NCBI GenBank assembly: GCA_964479445.1
Contig: CAYZMH010000118.1
Coordinates: 1 to 7,799, forward strand
Length of the DNA: 7,799 nucleotides
Source: CAYZMH01 sp964479445
Lineage (GTDB): Bacteria > Bacteroidota > Bacteroidia > Bacteroidales > GCA-2748055
Direction of reading: 5' to 3'
In this document: positions 1 to 5,488 of the stretch, piece after piece
Layout: every line of letters begins with the position of its first letter
How positions within the stretch are numbered: the first letter of the stretch is position 1
Program-made: the position numbers and the translations under genes
The notes under the pieces: model-generated
The model's input: the letters and a program-made list of their open reading frames with translations, nothing else
Told to the model about the DNA's origin: nothing
Database searches by the model: none

Positions 1-270
1 CAGTCTGCATTCTGGCACTATCCCCACTATCACAAAGGAAGTGGTATGGTTCCGGCTACCGCCATGCGAAAGGGACGCTACAAGCTGATTCACTGGTATG
101 AGGAAGGGTTGACCGGTCAACCCGGTGCCTGGGAGCTGTATGACCTGGCGGAGGATCCCGGGGAGCACCATGACCTGTCGGGGGAGAGGCCGGAGAAGAC
201 GGCCGCCCTGCGCCGGGAACTGGAAGCCTGGCTCCGGGAAACAGGAGCACAGGAACCGGCGATTCGGTAA
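1..270 (+). CDS. Sulfatase (arylsulfatase A-like), C-terminal end, 5' truncated by window
   Basis: The frame is open from base 1 and ends at TAA 268-270, giving 89 residues of a protein that begins outside the window. The segment starts QSAFWHYPHYHKGSG and continues with PATAMRKGRYKLIHWYEEG and then WELYDLAEDPGEHHDLS. This succession is the usual C-terminal signature of formylglycine-dependent sulfatases: an HYPHY loop, a 'RKGxYKLI' strand, an 'ELYDLxxDPxExxNL' turn, and a terminal helix 'LRRELEAWLRETGA'. Such enzymes hydrolyse sulfate esters of glycans or small molecules and in Bacteroidota are normally periplasmic. The catalytic Cys/Ser motif (CxPxR) lies upstream, so activity and substrate class cannot be judged. 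An ATG at 46 is internal and not the start. GC-rich codon use matches the next gene. Confidence 0.9.
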   Translation, partial: QSAFWHYPHYHKGSGMVPATAMRKGRYKLIHWYEEGLTGQPGAWELYDLAEDPGEHHDLSGERPEKTAALRRELEAWLRETGAQEPAIR

Positions 271-292
271 AGGACCATGCTGAGTTGACATG

Positions 293-319
293 CCGGGGCT
301 TCGAACAGCCGGTCGTTTT
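293..319 (+). terminator. Possible weak terminator after the sulfatase gene
   Basis: Downstream of the sulfatase stop, GGCT (297-300) can pair with AGCC (307-310) around the loop TCGAAC, extended by an outer CC/GG pair with a 2-nt bulge. GTCGTTTT follows. The stem is short and the U-run interrupted, so this is only a candidate. Confidence 0.3.
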
Positions 320-413
320 GGGGCGGCTTCCGTTGATGTCAGCTGTGGAGTGGGACGGTATATTGAATAATAGCCGGAAAAGCTGTATTTTTCCATTTAA
401 AATCATGCACCCA

Positions 414-956
414 ATGAAAACAAAAACCGTGATCGAAGAGGCGTCGTTCAATCCGCGCATCCGCACCTATTTCCTGCTGCTCGTGGCTTTCTATGTACTG
501 ATATCCCTGGTGGGCATTCCTTTCCTGGTGATCTGGTTTGCCGGACTGGGTCAGACGATCAGTAAAAAGTACTATAAAAGCCTGACTTGCAGGCTTACTG
601 ACCGGCACCTTGAGTTCGGCAAAGGCGTGTTGTTCCGGGTGGAGAAGACCATCCCGCTGGAGAATATCCAGGACCTCACCTTCCTGGAGAATCCATTGCT
701 CAAGTGGCTTGGTCTGCGCATCGTGAAGGTCGAAACGGCCGGACAGAGTAATCCGCAGGGAAGTGACATGAAGCTGGTGGGTATCGTGGAAGCCCATGAT
801 TTCAAGGAGAAGGTGCTGGATCAACGCGAAGAGATGCTGACCCGAAAGTACCGGTCTGCAGGCGAAGAGCAACAACCCGGCCGTTCAGACGACAGCGAGA
901 CCGTTGCCCTGTTGAGGGAGATCCGGGATCTGCTGGCGGGCATGGACAAAAAGTGA
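414..956 (+). CDS. bPH2 (YdbS/YdbT-type) PH-like domain membrane protein
   Basis: The 180-residue product starts MKTKTVIEEASFNPRIRTYF. A hydrophobic stretch at residues 19-46 can form a membrane hairpin or one long transmembrane helix. It is followed by a bacterial PH-like (bPH2, YdbS/YdbT) domain at about 53-137, with the typical strands 'CRLTDRHLEFGKGVLFRVEK', 'TIPLENIQDL', 'LRIVKVETAG' and 'MKLVGIVEAHDFKEKVL'. The tail from about 145 is charged and ends in a short amphipathic helix (VALLREIRDLLAGM). The biochemical role of these domains is not established; they are membrane-associated. I chose ATG 414 because homologous proteins begin a few residues before a 'F(D/N)PxxxTY' motif. ATG 405 would add three residues. 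The frame is open back to 285, but the extra residues look non-coding. A poor -7-like TATATTG at 359-365 is the only promoter hint. Confidence 0.85.
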   Translation: MKTKTVIEEASFNPRIRTYFLLLVAFYVLISLVGIPFLVIWFAGLGQTISKKYYKSLTCRLTDRHLEFGKGVLFRVEKTIPLENIQDLTFLENPLLKWLGLRIVKVETAGQSNPQGSDMKLVGIVEAHDFKEKVLDQREEMLTRKYRSAGEEQQPGRSDDSETVALLREIRDLLAGMDKK

Positions 957-1003
957 TGCCGGGCAGGGGTGGAAACGGGGGGGTATTTCCATCCGGAGAG
1001 GCC

Positions 1004-1033
1004 TTTTCAATTTGAAATAAAATAGTATATTTG
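1004..1033 (+). promoter_or_regulatory. Bacteroidota-type promoter for tRNA-Met
   Basis: TATATTTG (1026-1033), followed by C, is a perfect match to the Bacteroidota -7 element TAnnTTTG. A TTTT at 1004-1007 lies 18 bp upstream, where the loosely conserved -33 TTTG is expected. Initiation would fall near 1040, about 26 nt before the tRNA 5' end. Confidence 0.75.
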
Positions 1034-1065
1034 CACCCCGGTAAACGGTTTTACCGGTTTTTCAC

Positions 1066-1139
1066 GGCGAGATAGCTCAGATGGTTAGAGCGCATGATTC
1101 ATAATCATGAGGTCCCCGGTTCAATTCCGGGTCTCGCTA
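1066..1139 (+). tRNA. tRNA-Met (anticodon CAU)
   Basis: A full cloverleaf folds. The acceptor stem is GGCGAGA (1066-1072) with TCTCGCT (1132-1138), giving one G-U pair at 1:72, and the discriminator is A1139. The D stem is GCTC/GAGC with a 9-nt loop containing GG. The anticodon stem is CATGA/TCATG with loop TTCATAA. The variable loop is AGGTC, and the T stem CCCGG/CCGGG carries loop TTCAATT. CCA is not encoded (CAA follows). Position 1 pairs with 72 and the anticodon stem lacks the GGG/CCC run, so it is not the initiator tRNA. From sequence alone I cannot exclude tRNA-Ile with lysidine-modified CAU. Its 3' end is duplicated downstream at 1312-1329. Confidence 0.96.
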
Positions 1140-1282
1140 CAACAGAATACAAATGAGAATCCCGATCCCCGGTCGGGATTTTTTATTTGACGAGGACTGC
1201 AAATCAAGGTCCTCTTGAATTTGCAAAACGAGGAAAATAAAAAAGCCGTAGCGCAGCGGAGGCACATTTGTATTCCGTTGTA
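1138..1282. repeat. Inverted-repeat-bounded 145-bp segment starting at the tRNA 3' end
   Basis: Bases 1138-1157 (TACAACAGAATACAAATGAG) reappear as the reverse complement at 1263-1282 with 18 of 20 identities; the mismatches are at repeat positions 7 and 19. Identity stops abruptly on both sides, as expected for terminal inverted repeats. The 105 bp between them hold the tRNA terminator (1158-1187), overlapping small inverted repeats (GAGGAC/GTCCTC and GCAAAT/ATTTGC, 1192-1220) and an A-rich stretch, with no open frame of note. No clear target-site duplication flanks it. It could be a MITE-like element or part of an integration scar; the repeats are seen, the mobility is inferred. Confidence 0.5.
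1158..1187 (+). terminator. Intrinsic terminator of tRNA-Met
   Basis: AATCCCGA (1158-1165) pairs perfectly with TCGGGATT (1173-1180) around a 7-nt loop and runs directly into TTTTATTT. It lies 19 nt after the tRNA, inside the inverted-repeat-bounded segment. Confidence 0.85.
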
Positions 1283-1311
1283 AAGTCCTCCCCATTCGGA
1301 ATCACGTAAGT

Positions 1312-1329
1312 AATTCCGCCTCTCGCTAC
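1312..1329 (+). repeat. Direct repeat of the tRNA-Met 3' end (candidate att remnant)
   Basis: AATTCCGCCTCTCGCTAC matches the tRNA 3' end 1123-1140 (AATTCCGGGTCTCGCTAC) at 16 of 18 positions, 189 bp downstream. It covers the 3' half of the T loop and stem, the acceptor 3' strand, the discriminator and the next base. Such a copy is what integrase-mediated insertion into a tRNA gene leaves at the far boundary. It could also be the tail of a decayed second tRNA: upstream, TAGCGCAGCGG and GGCAC (about 1250-1265) resemble a tRNA D arm, but no convincing anticodon arm folds. An imperfect palindrome, GGAATCAC/GTAATTCC (1298-1317), overlaps its start. Confidence 0.5.
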
Positions 1330-1343
1330 TCAACAATGACAGG

Positions 1344-1375
1344 GGATTGAAAGGTTTTCAATCCTTTGTTTAATT
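1344..1375 (+). terminator. Hairpin with interrupted T-tract, terminator-like on + strand
   Basis: GGATTGAAA (1344-1352) pairs perfectly with TTTCAATCC (1356-1364) around a 3-nt loop and is followed by TTTGTTTAATTT. The T-rich side is on the + strand, yet no + strand gene lies between it and the tRNA, which already has a terminator. It sits 15 nt after the tRNA 3'-end copy, so it may be the original terminator of the tRNA before an insertion. It also lies 43 bp past the AbiEii stop, but read from the minus strand it has no T-run. Confidence 0.55.
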
Positions 1376-1407
1376 TCTGAAGAGAATTTTAAGAAGTACG
1401 CTCATAA

Positions 1408-2259
1408 TTAATCTTCTATTCCTTTAATAATTTCTCGTAGGCAATCATATACCTGGTCATATTTTAATGCACCATGGGTATCTAATATTTGATTTATCAA
1501 CTGACTCTCTTCTTCTTTCTCTACTTCTGTTTTTAAAATTTTAGTCACTTTTGTTTGAGTTGGTTCACTATCGGACAATAATGTTGAAATATCCCTACCA
1601 ATAAGTCTAGAACCCGCAATATTTATATCGAAATTTTCCACTTCATATAAATCATAATGTTTTTCTATAGCTCTTTCCATGTGGATATTAAGGTAATTGA
1701 TAATGATAAATGCAATATCATCCGCATCTTTATTACCTTTCAAATATCTATCGAGCCAGGCAACTGTTTTAAGAATAAAAATTCCAGCTAATGATGATAC
1801 CAGAATTTCAACCTCATCATCTATTTTTACAGGTAGTGTGTTTTCATAGACTTCTGAAAATCCAAGAACAGACATGGCAATTTCTTCCTCGGGTGGCCAA
1901 AAGATTTTGTCATCTTCTTTCATTACCTCCCCGAAAGGAACAATATCTAATATAAATACACTTTAATAGATGAATCTCTGTTTTTGAGAAGCGTCTTTTT
2001 CAAATCCTTCAATATTTACTATTCCTTCTTCTATCTTGCTATAGTCATCCCAATTATTTATGGATATAGCAATATCCAAATCATTTGTTGCCCTTCCCGA
2101 TTTTTCATCGTGCAATTGCATTATAATATCACGTGCTGTTGCACCAATTACGAAAAAATGGATATCTTCTTTGGAGAAATATTCAGTAAGCTTCTGTAAT
2201 ATCGGTTTAAGCAGTGGGTGTTGAAACTTATCACTTGATATGTTGTAGCTCATTTTCAA
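1408..2259 (-). pseudogene. abiEii: AbiEii-type nucleotidyltransferase toxin, interrupted by an in-frame stop
   Basis: This is the toxin half of a type IV (AbiE) toxin-antitoxin pair. AbiEii proteins are NTP transferases of the DNA polymerase-beta fold. From ATG 2259 the frame gives 98 residues with the fold's entry motif VIGATARD (37-44) and the first two catalytic aspartates in TNDLDIA (58-64; D60, D62), then meets TAA at 1963-1965. The same frame then continues without a shift: ILDIVPFGEV, where D105 would be the third catalytic aspartate, then KIFWPPEEEIAMSV, then a helical part with VSSLAGIFILKTVAWLDR and KDADDI typical of the family. Read through, the total is 283 codons, a normal family length. 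The stop is thus a point nonsense mutation (AAA to TAA would suffice), not a deletion. An internal ATG at 1923 has GGGGAGG just upstream and could start a 171-residue C-terminal product. The start overlaps the antitoxin gene by 29 bp, as expected of a coupled pair. Confidence 0.88.
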
Positions 2260-3241
2260 TAATAATTTTTGCTGATTCTATATTTCTTTCTTTTCCACTA
2301 CTCATTAATTCTGCTAATACTATTAGAGTAGGAGCAATAATTTCATTCTTTCCTATAGCACTAATTTGCCAAAACATAGTAAGTATCTCTACATCACCTT
2401 CGGCATCGGGGATTAGTTTTAATTCGTTTGCAACAAACTGCCAACTTTCATTTGTATATATAGAGAAGTTTTGCGGTTGAAGTTGCTGAGTTAATAATGC
2501 TGCACCAGGTTCCCCTCCCCAGGCATTGTTTCCTTTTATCTTTGCAAGATCAATATTTTTCCATTGTCTATAGCTATTATTATTGGAAAAACGAAATCGT
2601 TTTTTTAATAGTCTTGGTCGTAACACATCATTAAATGCAATTATCCATCTTTCTAATAATTGCTCTTTGTTTTTAAGATATTTTTTATTTTTTGCTTTAA
2701 CTATAAATTTCAGGTCTTCAAGTTCTTTCATTATAATACTAACAGAACCAAGTGCAATTCCCGTTTTACTTGCTAAATTCCTATATGAAAGTTGTAAATC
2801 ATCAGGTTGTGATAATAATTGAAAAATCAATTTTATCCCCGATTCCTGAAAGGCTCTTGACTGATTGAAATTTGCAGGTTTTTCAAGCTTCTGACCTGTA
2901 ATATATAGTAAAAGTTTACCGTGTTTGATATAAGCGTTACCTGCTCTATCAATGTAATTAATGCCTTTTTCTTTCAACTCTCCCGCTATATCGGCAGCAA
3001 TAAATTTGGCAATGGCAACTATTGGCTTTTTGGTTTTTTTCTTTAAATCATCAATTTCACCGAAGACAAGACCTTTGTTAGATGTTCTAATTTCAGTTTT
3101 ACCTATTACTACGAATTGAGTGTTACTAATAGTAGCAATGGCATCATACTCTTTTCCGTTGCAATCAACATCAGCTAAAACGTCAGCCACCTGCTGTAAT
3201 TGAAAGATTGCATCGTATATAAAATCTACATTCTTAAACAT
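2231..3241 (-). CDS. abiEi: AbiEi family antitoxin / transcriptional regulator (type IV TA)
   Basis: The 336-residue protein has the architecture of the AbiEi_2-type antitoxins. An N-terminal alpha/beta region (about 1-115) ends in the hallmark ELKEKGINYIDRAGNAYIKH (88-107). A winged helix-turn-helix follows at about 134-184 (LSYRNLASKTGIALGSVSII as recognition region). The C-terminal region holds the family motif WGGEPGAALL (241-250) and ends in helices. In AbiE systems this protein represses its own promoter and neutralises the nucleotidyltransferase toxin without a stable complex. It is intact here while the toxin is broken. ATG 3241 is the only reasonable start: it lies about 45 nt after the predicted transcription start and follows an AT-rich leader with no Shine-Dalgarno sequence. 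The gene is visibly AT-rich: 18 G/C of 60 by hand count at 2701-2760, against 31 of 60 at 661-720 in the bPH2 gene. This suggests horizontal acquisition. Confidence 0.9.
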   Translation of the reverse strand: MFKNVDFIYDAIFQLQQVADVLADVDCNGKEYDAIATISNTQFVVIGKTEIRTSNKGLVFGEIDDLKKKTKKPIVAIAKFIAADIAGELKEKGINYIDRAGNAYIKHGKLLLYITGQKLEKPANFNQSRAFQESGIKLIFQLLSQPDDLQLSYRNLASKTGIALGSVSIIMKELEDLKFIVKAKNKKYLKNKEQLLERWIIAFNDVLRPRLLKKRFRFSNNNSYRQWKNIDLAKIKGNNAWGGEPGAALLTQQLQPQNFSIYTNESWQFVANELKLIPDAEGDVEILTMFWQISAIGKNEIIAPTLIVLAELMSSGKERNIESAKIIIENELQHIK

Positions 3242-3271
3242 ATTTACAATTTATCGCTAATTAATAATAAC

Positions 3272-3307
3272 TGTTCATCGACAATGAACATTCAAATATA
3301 ATGAACA
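3272..3307 (-). promoter_or_regulatory. Probable AbiEi operator (TGTTCAT repeats)
   Basis: A perfect inverted repeat TGTTCAT (3272-3278) - 5 nt - ATGAACA (3284-3290) is followed by a third identical heptamer, ATGAACA, at 3301-3307, 17 bp from its neighbour. The sites bracket the -7 box (3293-3300) and cover the expected start point near 3286. Binding there would block transcription. AbiEi antitoxins of other systems autoregulate through repeats in their own promoter, so AbiEi is the natural candidate to bind, but that is inference. Confidence 0.65.
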
Positions 3308-3323
3308 TAATTATAAAAAACAA
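3293..3323 (-). promoter_or_regulatory. Promoter of the abiEi-abiEii cassette
   Basis: On the minus strand TATATTTG (3300 to 3293) matches the Bacteroidota -7 consensus TAnnTTTG exactly. TTG (3323 to 3321) provides the -33 element with a 20-bp spacer, inside the usual 19-21 bp range. Transcription would start near 3286, giving a leader of about 45 nt. Confidence 0.75.
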
Positions 3324-3609
3324 GGGGGTTGTCAATATAAATGATCAATTTAATTCACTGAATGATAAATTGTTTATAGTGCAAAAATGATAAGATGGAT
3401 AATCTATACTAACCTTATAGGAGGAGGGTGAAACATATTGTCAAAAAAAATAATGGAGCCAGGTTTTAAAGCCGGAAATTGCTTCAAAATGCTTCAATTT
3501 GCAAATTCAAATCAACGGAAACACTGATAATACAGAATACCGTTCCCTGTGAATTGGATCCTTTTTTTATGATGGTTTCGCGGAACGATCTCTCGATACC
3601 CTCCGGGGG
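3324..3609. other. AT-rich spacer between AbiE promoter and acr3 end; no gene seen
   Basis: No coding region is supported. The visible structure is an AT-rich imperfect palindrome at 3346-3372 (CAATTT ... ATTCA-C-TGAAT ... AAATTG), a short palindrome AATTTGCAAATT at 3496-3507, and a purine run GGAGGAGGG near 3420. A 24-codon frame from ATG 3452 has no recognisable content. No clear terminator for acr3 is visible: ACCC/GGGT pairing at its stop codon is short and lacks a T-run. G/C content rises again towards the acr3 side. Confidence 0.55.
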
Positions 3610-4674
3610 TTATTTGGTTACCTTTCTGTCTGGTTCCAGGCTGTTATCATACCTCCATTTCCTGGCCAGAGCAACCAGCGACAACATTACCGGAACTTCC
3701 ACGAGCACACCTACGACGGTAACCAGTGCTGCCGGCGATTGTAATCCGAACAGGGAAATGGCCACAGCTACAGCCAGTTCAAAAAAGTTACTGGCACCAA
3801 TCATGGCTGCCGGTGCACAAACCTGGTATTTCAGCTTGATTTTTTTACCGCCAAACCAGGCCAGGAAAAAGATAAAATAGGTCTGGATGACCAGTGGAAC
3901 AGCTGCTAAAAGGATGACCAGCGGGTTGTTGAGGATGTTTTGCGCCTGGAAGGCAAATAACATTACCAGCGTAATGAGCAACGCCACAATACTTACCGGC
4001 TTTAGTTTGGGTAGAAAAGTATTTTTAAACCACTCCAACCCTTTTCTGCGCATTATTATACGTTGTGATAGGACTCCTGCCACAAGCGGTACCACGACAA
4101 AAATGACGATACTGGCCACCAGGGTATTATAAGGGATCTCCACATCGGTAATGCCCAGTAGCAATCCAACAATGGGGATAAAGGCTACCAGAATAATCAG
4201 GTCGTTTACCGAAACCTGCACCAGCGTGTAATTCGGGTCTCCATCGGAGAGGTATGACCATACGAATACCATCGCTGTACAGGGGGCTGCACCAAGAATA
4301 ATGGCCCCTGCAATGTATTCGCCGGCCATGGCCGGGTCGATCCAGGCTGCATAGATTTTGGAAAAAAATATCCAGGCAAAAAATGCCATGGTGAACGGCT
4401 TGATTGCCCAGTTGATGATCAGCGTCCAGACAATTCCCCGTGGTCTTTTTCCTATTTTTTTAATGGAACTAAAATCCACCTGAAGCATCATCGGGTAAAT
4501 CATAAGCCAGATAAGAATGGCAACAGGAATATTTACCTTGCCGATTTCAAAGCTACTGACAACTTCAATGCTGTCACCGGCAAAATGCCCGATTGCCACA
4601 CCGGTTATAATACCCAATGCTACCCATACCGACAGGTACCGGTCGAAAAAACTCATTGCTTTCTTACTATCCAT
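3610..4674 (-). CDS. acr3: ACR3-family arsenite efflux permease
   Basis: The inner-membrane exporter expels As(III) from the cytoplasm using the proton-motive force. The 354-residue sequence has about ten hydrophobic segments and the ACR3 (bile acid/Na+ symporter superfamily) landmarks. It starts SFFDRYLSVWVALGIITGVA and continues with MIYPMMLQVDF after the second segment. The fourth segment carries AAPCTAMVFVWSYLSDGDP with the conserved arsenite-binding Cys (C132). Then come NDLIILVAFIPIVGLLLG and APAAMIGASNFFELAVAVAI with the conserved Glu (E299). Length is normal. I place the start at ATG 4674 (MDSKKAMSFF), 1 nt after the arsM stop, which suits translational coupling; ATG 4695 in the same frame would add MHLKHRR and overlap arsM by 20 nt. 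It is the last gene of the ars operon. Some annotations call this gene arsB, but it is not of the ArsB family proper. Confidence 0.95.
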   Translation of the reverse strand: MDSKKAMSFFDRYLSVWVALGIITGVAIGHFAGDSIEVVSSFEIGKVNIPVAILIWLMIYPMMLQVDFSSIKKIGKRPRGIVWTLIINWAIKPFTMAFFAWIFFSKIYAAWIDPAMAGEYIAGAIILGAAPCTAMVFVWSYLSDGDPNYTLVQVSVNDLIILVAFIPIVGLLLGITDVEIPYNTLVASIVIFVVVPLVAGVLSQRIIMRRKGLEWFKNTFLPKLKPVSIVALLITLVMLFAFQAQNILNNPLVILLAAVPLVIQTYFIFFLAWFGGKKIKLKYQVCAPAAMIGASNFFELAVAVAISLFGLQSPAALVTVVGVLVEVPVMLSLVALARKWRYDNSLEPDRKVTK

Positions 4675-4675
4675 T

Positions 4676-5488
4676 CTACGATGCTTTAAATGCACTGATG
4701 GTTATAGAAAAAACTCCCTTATCTCCACTGATGAAATGCTTTAAATCATTTTCATCGAGATACTTTTTTAAAATATTACCGGGAATTTCGATACTGCGTT
4801 GTTTATGAACTTCGATGTTGTGAAAACCGGATTTTGTAATTGTTTCCAGGTATTCATCTATCTCCAGTGCACCGGATACGCAACCGGCATACATCTCTGC
4901 ATCTGCACGCAGTTTTTCAGGTAACTGCCCTTTTATCACCACATCCGATACACAAAAGTGGCCACCCGGTTTCAGCACCCGCCTGATTTCAGTAAATGCT
5001 TTGTTTTTATGGGGAACCAGGTTCAATACACAGTTAGAGATCACAACATCGAACCGGTTTGCCTCCAGAGGCATTGCTTCGATGTCGCCGGTTACAAAAT
5101 GCATGTTACTGTGCCCGATTTTTTTTATGTTTTGGCGGGCTTTAGCTACCATCTCCTCCGAAAAATCGAGTCCGGTAACATGGCCCTTATCCCCTACAAG
5201 CGTTCTTAGCACGAAGCAATCATTTCCGGCACCGCTGCCCAGGTCAAGCACATGCTGAGCTGCTTTTATGGCGGCAAATTCGGTGGGTACTCCACAGCCC
5301 AATCCCAGATCAGCATCGGGGTTATACCCTTCAATCCCGTTGTATTCATCGCCAATCATGCTGACTTCCAGATTGCTGCCGCAACAGGTTGCCGGTCCGC
5401 AGCATGATGAAGGGTTGTTTGCATTGTTTTCCCTGGCGATTTGAGTATATTTTTCTTTGACTACGTTCTTTATATTTTCTGATTTCAT
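4676..5488 (-). CDS. arsM: Arsenite S-adenosylmethionine methyltransferase ArsM
   Basis: The cytosolic enzyme methylates As(III) stepwise with S-adenosylmethionine; its bacterial relatives produce mono-, di- and trimethylarsenicals. The 270-residue sequence shows the SAM motif I LDLGSGAGND (81-90), the acidic D108 in GLDFSEEMV, GDIEAMPL (134-141), NCVLNLVPHK and LKPGGHFCVSDVV (172-184). The three As-binding cysteines of the family are present: C65 in YNPDADLGLGCGVPT, C153 in ISNCVLNL and C203 in MYAGCVSGA. C153 and C203 are 50 residues apart, as in characterised ArsM. An N-terminal CCGPATCCG (29-37) supplies two further vicinal Cys pairs. Its start ATGA overlaps the arsC remnant's stop, so translation was coupled to arsC. 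The acr3 gene begins 1 nt after its stop. Regulation is presumably by ArsR from the promoter near 6100. Confidence 0.95.
   Translation of the reverse strand: MKSENIKNVVKEKYTQIARENNANNPSSCCGPATCCGSNLEVSMIGDEYNGIEGYNPDADLGLGCGVPTEFAAIKAAQHVLDLGSGAGNDCFVLRTLVGDKGHVTGLDFSEEMVAKARQNIKKIGHSNMHFVTGDIEAMPLEANRFDVVISNCVLNLVPHKNKAFTEIRRVLKPGGHFCVSDVVIKGQLPEKLRADAEMYAGCVSGALEIDEYLETITKSGFHNIEVHKQRSIEIPGNILKKYLDENDLKHFISGDKGVFSITISAFKAS

Larger units (their letters stand above)
1188..1407. other. Gene-free spacer between tRNA-Met and the AbiE cassette
   Basis: No coding region is supported here. A stop-free frame on the minus strand (1121-1336) runs through the tRNA end, the terminator and the repeats and shows no protein-like composition, so I treat it as spurious. 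The stretch contains the right inverted-repeat arm (1263-1282), the tRNA 3'-end copy (1312-1329), the palindrome around 1298-1317 and a hairpin at 1344-1364. Confidence 0.6.

Noticed and set aside
285..413. Longer start for the bPH2 protein at ATG 285
   Set aside because: The extra 43 residues look untranslated, and family members begin near MKTKTVIEEASFNP.
339..875. Long minus-strand open frame opposite the bPH2 gene
   Set aside because: It is an antisense shadow of a GC-rich coding region whose + strand product is a clear domain family.
1121..1336. Minus-strand frame of 71 codons after the tRNA
   Set aside because: It covers the tRNA end, its terminator and the repeats; its composition is not protein-like and no start signals are present.
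1188..1407. CRISPR array or other tandem repeat array near the tRNA
   Set aside because: Only one direct pair and one inverted pair are present, with no regular repeat-spacer pattern here or elsewhere in the window.
1963..2259. Treating the 98-residue N-terminal toxin fragment as a complete small gene
   Set aside because: Downstream frame-consistent sequence completes the nucleotidyltransferase, so it is one interrupted gene.
3452..3526. Small + strand frame (24 codons) after a GGAGGAGGG purine run
   Set aside because: The purine run is too far from the ATG and the peptide has no recognisable features; the TTG closer to it is poorly supported in this group.
3553..3570. GGATCC followed by seven T as a + strand terminator
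   Set aside because: No stem longer than the GGATCC palindrome forms before the T-run, and no + strand gene precedes it.
3591..3599. TCTCGATAC as the far-end att copy of the tRNA 3' end (8 of 9 match), which would bound an island 1123-3599
   Set aside because: A match of this length and quality is expected by chance about once per several kilobases, and the flanking bases do not extend it.
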